From: Gammaproteobacteria bacterium
Lineage (GTDB): Bacteria; Pseudomonadota; Gammaproteobacteria; Pseudomonadales; Azotimanducaceae
DNA length: 37,609 nt
Reading direction: 5' to 3'
Assembly: GCA_009842245.1 (NCBI GenBank)
Contig: VYFT01000029.1
Coordinates: 1 to 37,609, forward strand
In this document: one piece after another, positions 32,965-37,609 of the stretch
Layout of the letters: each line of letters begins with the position of its first letter
Numbering within the stretch: the first letter of the stretch is position 1
Notes under the pieces: model-generated
The model's database searches: none
The model's input: only the letters and a program-made list of their open reading frames with translations
What the model was told of the DNA's origin: nothing
Position numbers and translations under genes: made by a program

Positions 32965-33581
32965 CTCTAACACAGAGATTTGTTGACGGTTTGTGGACTC
33001 GAAATGTCGCGACAACACAGCTTTTGGGGTTGTGTCCCCTGCTCGCTGTCAGCTATAACGTAAAGAATGCTGTCGGTTTGGCAATCGCAAGTACGTTTGT
33101 ATTGGTGTCATCTTCCTTTTTGATCTCTCTATTCAGGAACGGAATTCCAGAGAACATCAGACTGCCCTGCTTTGTACTGGTCATCGCGACGTTCACGACA
33201 ATCGCACACACGGTCATGCAAGCTTACGCGTGGGATGTCTATCAACAGATCGCACTCTTCGTACAAATCATTGTTACCAACTGTATGATTCTTGGTCATG
33301 TCGAGTCAGTAGCATCAAAGAAGGAGTTCAAAACGTCTGTTGTAACTGCACTGGGTACTGCTCTAGGATTCTCAATAGTGCTCGTAGTACTCGGAGCTAT
33401 ACGGCAGTTGCTTGGGCTATTAACACCATTTGCGACTCAACCGGTCGGTTCTTTTTTTGTTATCGGCCTCGCATTGGCTATGATCAATTTACTGAAGGGA
33501 AACTCGCCTTCGGAACACTCAAAACAACCACCGCAAGAACAAGATATTGGACATGAGGAACATGAAAGGGTCGTCCAGTAG
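32961..33581 (+). CDS. rnfE: Rnf electron-transfer complex subunit E
   Basis: RnfE is the inverted partner of RnfA in the membrane core. The 206 residues include TTQLLGLCPLLAVSYNVKNA with the cluster cysteine, and QIIVTNCMILGHVESVASK. Six hydrophobic helices can be drawn. It starts at GTG 32961 (GTGA overlap with rnfG) and ends with a charged, Gln/Glu-rich tail. It closes the canonical order A-B-C-D-G-E. Confidence 0.95.
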   Translation: MTLTQRFVDGLWTRNVATTQLLGLCPLLAVSYNVKNAVGLAIASTFVLVSSSFLISLFRNGIPENIRLPCFVLVIATFTTIAHTVMQAYAWDVYQQIALFVQIIVTNCMILGHVESVASKKEFKTSVVTALGTALGFSIVLVVLGAIRQLLGLLTPFATQPVGSFFVIGLALAMINLLKGNSPSEHSKQPPQEQDIGHEEHERVVQ

Positions 33582-34260
33582 GTCGGAAGTCCTCTCCGAT
33601 TTAGTCCGAAGTTACCGAATATTCGGTGCGATAGGATGGGGCGATCTAGGCGACGGTCACATTAGTGCGAGAGATCCAGAGCGAAACGATTGTTTTTGGC
33701 TACTTAAAGACAGTGTCCCATTCACCCAAGCAAGCGTGGATGACCTAGTAATGCTTAATCAGTCGGGCGACACAGTTCTCGGTGAAGGTAGAGTGAATGC
33801 ACCAGCGTTTAACATCCACTGTCCAATCCTCACCGCTCGAGCTGACTTAAACGCAGCTGCTCATACCCACACGCCTTGGGGAACACCGTTCTCTGCAGAA
33901 GTGCAACCGATTTTGCCAATAACGCAAGAAGCATGTATCTTCCACGACGACTGCGCGCTTTTTGATGATGAAGAAGTTCAGATTCGAGGGTTGGAAGGTG
34001 GGACTCGCATCGCACAATGTTTGGGACACAAACATGCCATCATTCTTCGCAATCACGGGTTGTTGACGACGGGTGCTTCAGTAGCGAGTGCAGTAGTACG
34101 GTTTGTAACTTTAGAACGTGTCGCGGAGGCACACTTAAAAGTTCGAAACCCGGTACCAATATCCAGCACCGCGGCAACGCAAGCGCACAGTGGGTTATTT
34201 CGAGAAAGTCGCGTCCGTGCCAAGTTCGAGTATTTGGCAGAGTTTTATGGAATCGACTAG
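33553..34260 (+). CDS. Class II aldolase/adducin family protein
   Basis: This family uses zinc to split or epimerise hydroxy-carbonyl sugars and related phosphates. The substrate cannot be told from sequence. The 235 residues have GDLGDGHISARDPE near the start, the zinc-binding AAAHTHTPWG, and a further zinc histidine in ILRNHGLLTTG near residue 170. The enzymes of known role (fuculose-1-P and ribulose-5-P type) share this pattern. Alternative starts are TTG 33547 and ATG 33562; all overlap the end of rnfE by 20-35 bases. Its position between rnfE and nth, normally neighbours, is unusual. Confidence 0.85.
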   Translation: MRNMKGSSSRSEVLSDLVRSYRIFGAIGWGDLGDGHISARDPERNDCFWLLKDSVPFTQASVDDLVMLNQSGDTVLGEGRVNAPAFNIHCPILTARADLNAAAHTHTPWGTPFSAEVQPILPITQEACIFHDDCALFDDEEVQIRGLEGGTRIAQCLGHKHAIILRNHGLLTTGASVASAVVRFVTLERVAEAHLKVRNPVPISSTAATQAHSGLFRESRVRAKFEYLAEFYGID

Positions 34261-34277
34261 GTCACCGTTCGTGTTAC

Positions 34278-34919
34278 ATGAACTTCGATAAACGTAAGCA
34301 GATATTCGAGCGCTTTCGAGAGAAGAATAGCGAGCCAGACACAGAACTGCAATATCAGTCTCCATTCCAATTGTTGGTCGCTGTAATCCTATCAGCACAA
34401 GCAACCGACGTAAGCGTCAACTTGGCGACCAAAGAACTGTTTTCGGTAGCACCAACTCCGAGCGAAATGCTTGCGCTCGGAGTCGATGGTCTGAAGAAAT
34501 ACATTAAAACCATCGGTCTCTACAACGCGAAAGCCGAAAATGTTCACGAAACCTGCAGAATCCTACTTGCCGAACACAACGGCGCAGTTCCCAAGACACG
34601 GGAACAGCTAGAGCGTCTTCCCGGTGTTGGTCGAAAGACGGCAAATGTCGTCTTGAACACCGCATTCGACCATCCAGTCATAGCGGTAGACACTCACATC
34701 TTTCGGGTCGCGAATCGTACGAAGATCGCCCGCGGAAAGAATCCTCGAGAAGTTGAAGATCGACTAACCAAGTGGCTCCCCGAAGAATTCAAAAAGGGCG
34801 CACACCACTGGTTGATATTACATGGTCGGTACATTTGTATCGCGCGAAAGCCGAAGTGTTACCTGTGCGAGATCGAGGACTTGTGTGAATTCAAGGACAA
34901 GACTCCAGCACCTGATTGA
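34278..34919 (+). CDS. nth: Endonuclease III
   Basis: Nth removes oxidised pyrimidines and nicks abasic sites in base-excision repair. From ATG 34278 it has 213 residues (E. coli 211). The helix-hairpin-helix LPGVGRKTANVVLN contains the catalytic lysine near residue 120. VDTHIFRVANR has the catalytic aspartate. The 4Fe-4S cluster ligands follow the C-x6-C-x2-C-x5-C pattern in CIARKPKCYLCEIEDLC. The open frame extends further upstream, but ATG 34278 matches the family start. The gene lies 17 bases after the aldolase stop and is the expected partner downstream of rnf. Confidence 0.97.
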   Translation: MNFDKRKQIFERFREKNSEPDTELQYQSPFQLLVAVILSAQATDVSVNLATKELFSVAPTPSEMLALGVDGLKKYIKTIGLYNAKAENVHETCRILLAEHNGAVPKTREQLERLPGVGRKTANVVLNTAFDHPVIAVDTHIFRVANRTKIARGKNPREVEDRLTKWLPEEFKKGAHHWLILHGRYICIARKPKCYLCEIEDLCEFKDKTPAPD

Positions 34920-34964
34920 GCATCATTTGAACAACATTTATCCCGCGTAAATCTACATTAGTAG

Positions 34965-34994
34965 GAAGTTCTGTATAAAACACTAAGGAACTTC
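34965..34994. repeat. Inverted repeat between nth and rnt
   Basis: GAAGTTC (34965-34971) and GAACTTC (34988-34994) form a perfect 7-bp stem with a 16-base A/T-rich loop. It lies about 45 bases after the nth stop and 73 bases before the rnt start. No T-run follows on the plus strand. It could be an operator for rnt or a processing hairpin. The evidence is structure only. Confidence 0.35.
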
Positions 34995-35067
34995 GCGTTT
35001 GACTCGAACCAACATACAACTCGAAATCAACGCTAGAACAAAAACTTAGTAAGACAATTGCAAACAA

Positions 35068-35688
35068 ATGGAGTTAAATGATCGGTTTCGCGGTTATCTA
35101 CCCGTCGTACTAGATCTCGAGACCGGCGGGGTTGATCCCCACAACCACGCGATCCTGGAAATCGCAATCGTATTTCTTGATTGGCAGGACGATACACTGC
35201 AACCGGGCAAGCATCGTCGTTGGGCGGTTTTACCACACACAGACACGAACATAGAAGACGCGTCGCTGGACTTGATCGGAATCGATCCGTTCGACCCAGC
35301 ACGTAATGCACAACTGGAAGAAACTTGCCTTAGGGAGTGTTTTCGGTCTATTCGGAAGAGACTAAAAGCAACGTCGTGTACTCGAGCATATTTAGTCGGA
35401 CACAACGCATACTTTGACCACAATTTTGTTCGAGCCGCCGCGCAACGCAACGATGTTGGGCAGAATCCCTTTCACCTCTTCACGGTGATCGACACTGCCT
35501 CATTGGCTGCCGTGCATTACGGACATTCGGTGTTGTCTGTTGCGTGCACTCGGGCTGGTATCGAATTCGACGAGAGTAAAGCACATTCAGCTTTATACGA
35601 TGCAACGGTGACTGCTGAACTCTTCTGTACGATCGTCAACGAATGCAACTTCAACGTAAACTGGATCAGTACAAGCATTAACGACTGA
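35068..35688 (+). CDS. rnt: Ribonuclease T
   Basis: RNase T trims the 3' ends of tRNAs and other stable RNAs. The 206 residues carry the DEDDh exonuclease motifs: VVLDLETGG (Exo I, Asp and Glu), GHNAYFDHNF (Exo II), and the Exo III histidine and aspartate in AHSALYDATVTAEL. The opening ELNDRFRGYLPV is the classic RNase T start (LS.RFRGFLPVVIDVETAGF). It is restricted to gammaproteobacteria. Length is near E. coli (215). It converges with grxD, with about 22 bases between the stops. Confidence 0.95.
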   Translation: MELNDRFRGYLPVVLDLETGGVDPHNHAILEIAIVFLDWQDDTLQPGKHRRWAVLPHTDTNIEDASLDLIGIDPFDPARNAQLEETCLRECFRSIRKRLKATSCTRAYLVGHNAYFDHNFVRAAAQRNDVGQNPFHLFTVIDTASLAAVHYGHSVLSVACTRAGIEFDESKAHSALYDATVTAELFCTIVNECNFNVNWISTSIND

Positions 35689-35710
35689 CAGGATCAGCAA
35701 TAATCTCGAT

Positions 35711-36046
35711 CTAAGACGTTCCAGTTCCTTCTGTCGCCGATTCTAGTAACGGTTGTAGCTCACCCTGTGCGTGCATTTCACTCACAATGTCGCACCCACC
35801 TATGAGTTCCCCGTTCACGTATAACTGTGGAAACGTAGGCCAATTCGCGATTGCCGGAAGCGATTGACGGATCGCCGGATTGCTCAGAATATCCACATAC
35901 GAAAAACGCTGATTACACTCCATCAAACACTGCACTGTCCGTGCTGAAAATCCACACTGTGGAGCATGCGGTGAGCCTTTCATATACAACAAAATTGGAT
36001 TATTAGCGATTTGTTCTTTAATCGCGTTGGCAATGTCTTCAGTCAT
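35711..36046 (-). CDS. grxD: Monothiol glutaredoxin
   Basis: GrxD is a CGFS-type glutaredoxin that carries 2Fe-2S clusters bound with glutathione. The 111 residues show KEQIANNPILLYMKGSPHAP, the active site CGFS, then NWPTFPQLYVNGELIGGCDI with the glutathione-binding TFPQLY and GGCDI. Length matches E. coli (115). It converges with rnt, a common arrangement in gammaproteobacteria. Its ATG overlaps the TGA of a small open frame upstream on the same strand. Confidence 0.96.
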   Translation of the reverse strand: MTEDIANAIKEQIANNPILLYMKGSPHAPQCGFSARTVQCLMECNQRFSYVDILSNPAIRQSLPAIANWPTFPQLYVNGELIGGCDIVSEMHAQGELQPLLESATEGTGTS

Positions 36047-36162
36047 GCGTTTATCTCGTTATTCTTTAGTGGTACGCCTATTGTAATCTGCTGTCGACCC
36101 TCAACAGATTCCGGTGACTGGGCACTGGAGTGTGTATTCTCTATGATTCTTCTCAATTTCAT
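36043..36162 (-). CDS. candidate 39-residue small protein upstream of grxD
   Basis: This frame reads MKLRRIIENTHSSAQSP onwards and ends in ITIGVPLKNNEINA. Its TGA overlaps the grxD ATG in an ATGA junction, as in true operons elsewhere in this window. In the same frame the sequence is open for about 19 more codons upstream of the ATG, without a strong ribosome site. The product is hydrophilic with no recognised family. The coupling is suggestive, but chance is possible. Confidence 0.25.
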   Translation of the reverse strand: MKLRRIIENTHSSAQSPESVEGRQQITIGVPLKNNEINA

Positions 36163-36272
36163 AGACCCGACCGTTGGTTTCAACGCCTCGAGTACATCGT
36201 TAGACTGACTGTGCAGGGTTTAACTAAAGTACATGCTTTAACTTTCCGTTTCACTACTTAGGAACACAGACA

Positions 36273-37415
36273 TTGAACTTCAATTTTGATCAAGTAATCG
36301 ACCGACGCCCGTGGCATAGCATCAAATGGGACAAATATCGCGATCTCGATGTATTGCCGCTTTGGATTGCAGATATGGACTATCCAACCCCAGAATTTTT
36401 AGTTCAAGCAATACGTAATCGATTAGAGCACCCGATTTTGGGTTGCTCTTCAGTCCCAGACGACCTCATCGAAACTTTCATTGAATGGGCAGCAAGAAAG
36501 TTCAATTGGAAGATCAACGCCGATTGGCTAGTTTGGATGCACTCGGTGATGACGGGTGTCGACATTGCTGTGCGCGTAATTGGAAACAGTGGCGACACAT
36601 GTGTTATGTCCGTACCGACATATCCACCCTTCCTTGCAGTACCAGAACGACAGAACAGGGTTCGAGTGTGTTCTCCTCTAGCTCAACATGATGGTCGATG
36701 GGAGATGGACTTCGATGACATACGTCGTACTACCACGAAAGCTCCAACATTTTTGTTCTCCAATCCTCAAAACCCCACTGGCCGAGTGTACAACCCAGAA
36801 GAATTAAGTGAACTAGCATCCATATGCATGCGAAACGACACCATCTTGATATCTGACGATGTTCATTGGGGATTAGTGCTCGAACAGGACTTAGCCTACA
36901 CTCCAATAGCTAGCTTGGATACAGAAATAGCCGAAAAGACTATCTCATTGTTTTCACACACCAAGACTTACAACGTGGCGGGAGCTTCGGCCGCGGTAGC
37001 AGTAGTACCCGACCCTGAAATTCGTCAAGCAGTCAAGTTGCAGGCCGCACGAATTCATCCCACGATCTCGCCCTTAGCGCTTGCCGGTGCAACGGCAGCA
37101 TACGGCGATGCAACGACATGGTTACAGGAATTGAATTCTTACCTTCGGCAAAATCGAGATCTACTACAACGCGCGATTGAAGATTCGCAATTGTTGCAAA
37201 CGACAAACGTCGAAGGTACGCATCTCATGTGGATCGACGCGACGAGACTACCGGTTTCGAGTCCACAGAAACACTTCGAATCATTTGGACTTGGACTGTC
37301 GGATGGAGTTGAATTTAAGGGTCCGGGTTTTGTTCGTTTAAACTTCGCGATACCGAGAACTATGTTGAACCAGTGTATAGAGCGTCTTCTAAATGCGACA
37401 AGCCCTAGCCATTAA
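36273..37415 (+). CDS. PatB/MalY-type aminotransferase (probable cystathionine beta-lyase)
   Basis: This is a fold-type I PLP enzyme of the class I/II aminotransferase family. The 380 residues have the MalY/PatB opening FDQVIDRRPWHSIKWDKY and the motif LPLWIADMDYPTPEFL. They also have LFSNPQNPTGRVYNPEEL, ISDDVHWGLVLE with the PLP-contacting aspartate, the PLP lysine in SHTKTYNVAG, and GFVRLNFAIPR with the carboxylate-binding arginine. Close relatives split cystathionine or related C-S compounds. It starts at TTG 36273, with AGGA about nine bases upstream. The neighbours give no further clue to the substrate. Confidence 0.88.
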   Translation: MNFNFDQVIDRRPWHSIKWDKYRDLDVLPLWIADMDYPTPEFLVQAIRNRLEHPILGCSSVPDDLIETFIEWAARKFNWKINADWLVWMHSVMTGVDIAVRVIGNSGDTCVMSVPTYPPFLAVPERQNRVRVCSPLAQHDGRWEMDFDDIRRTTTKAPTFLFSNPQNPTGRVYNPEELSELASICMRNDTILISDDVHWGLVLEQDLAYTPIASLDTEIAEKTISLFSHTKTYNVAGASAAVAVVPDPEIRQAVKLQAARIHPTISPLALAGATAAYGDATTWLQELNSYLRQNRDLLQRAIEDSQLLQTTNVEGTHLMWIDATRLPVSSPQKHFESFGLGLSDGVEFKGPGFVRLNFAIPRTMLNQCIERLLNATSPSH

Positions 37416-37609
37416 ATGTGTTAGTAAGCAATCTTCGCCACAAATTGATACTGTATATGTGTATAATATACGAACATTGATCAAATGTTGGTTCTCTTCT
37501 TTAATGGTTCCGCTCATGAGTGTACTCGCTCGTATTGCAAGTCTAACTTCGAGGTCGACTGATAGGTTTGCAGACGACAACAGGTTAAATTTGAGAAGAA
37601 CCGTCAAGA
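37416..37609. other. non-coding or unassigned end of the window
   Basis: These 194 bases hold no frame I can support. A minus-strand open frame of 72 residues (37389-37607) overlaps the end of the aminotransferase gene and has no family resemblance or ribosome site. The stretch is A/T-rich around 37440-37475. Confidence 0.4.

Noticed and set aside
34017-34277. Upstream extension of nth
   Set aside because: It lies inside the aldolase gene in another frame; ATG 34278 matches the family start and length.
37389-37607. Minus-strand open frame of 72 codons at the window end
   Set aside because: It overlaps the end of the aminotransferase gene, lacks a ribosome site, and shows no recognisable motif; it may be chance.
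1-37609. CRISPR array, prophage, transposon or defence island
   Set aside because: No spaced direct repeats, integrase, transposase or defence-type gene cluster is visible. The only atypical stretch is the relic-bearing 17.6-18.7 kb region.

Overview
The window is a compact stretch of bacterial chromosome. It carries about 33 recognisable or likely protein-coding genes on both strands, many with stop/start overlaps of a few bases. The gene content points to Gammaproteobacteria: LolCDE, Hda, RNase T, MnmC, a DUF2066 protein beside purM, and the order dcd-apbC-metG-rnfABCDGE-nth, which is close to that in Pseudomonas-like genomes. An uncultured, probably marine, free-living lineage is an inference from the tight packing and moderate GC; neither was measured. 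I see no rRNA, tRNA, CRISPR array, intact insertion sequence or prophage.

Layout. 1-5.5 kb (minus strand): galU, the lipoprotein-release operon lolC-lolD-lolE, and apbE. 5.5-8.7 kb (plus): an exported cyclophilin, a membrane-anchored cold-shock-domain protein, and argS, which appears to start at an ATT codon. 8.7-11.2 kb: an acyl-CoA desaturase (minus), an orphan two-helix membrane protein and a Tat-like secreted protein. 11.2-17.6 kb (plus): sseA-mnmC, then a peptide ABC transporter with a binding protein and two permeases but no ATPase gene. 17.6-18.7 kb is gene-poor and decayed: it holds a DUF4143-type ATPase pseudogene with its middle deleted, two strong inverted repeats, and the frame-shifted C-terminus of a TonB-family protein. 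18.7-24.7 kb: miaB (plus) converges on a minus-strand block of serA and the tightly coupled DUF2066-pgsA-hda-murG set. 24.8-27.4 kb: purM (plus), then dcd and apbC (minus). 27.5-34.9 kb (plus): metG, the rnfABCDGE electron-transfer operon, a class II aldolase and nth. 34.9-37.6 kb: rnt and grxD (convergent) and a PatB/MalY-type aminotransferase.

How the genes work together. ApbE attaches FMN to threonines of the RnfD and RnfG type, so the apbE gene at 4.4-5.5 kb probably serves the Rnf complex at 29.5-33.6 kb. Rnf links NADH and ferredoxin-like carriers to an ion gradient and can feed electrons to Fe-S systems; ApbC, Nth and GrxD also handle Fe-S clusters. ArgS, MetG, MiaB and MnmC serve tRNA charging and modification.

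No wholly new multi-gene system is evident. The points most worth a second look are the ATT start of argS, the RnfC that lacks its N-terminal domain, the membrane-anchored cold-shock protein, murG translationally coupled to hda outside a cell-wall cluster, the frequent TTG starts, and the decayed 1.1-kb region.
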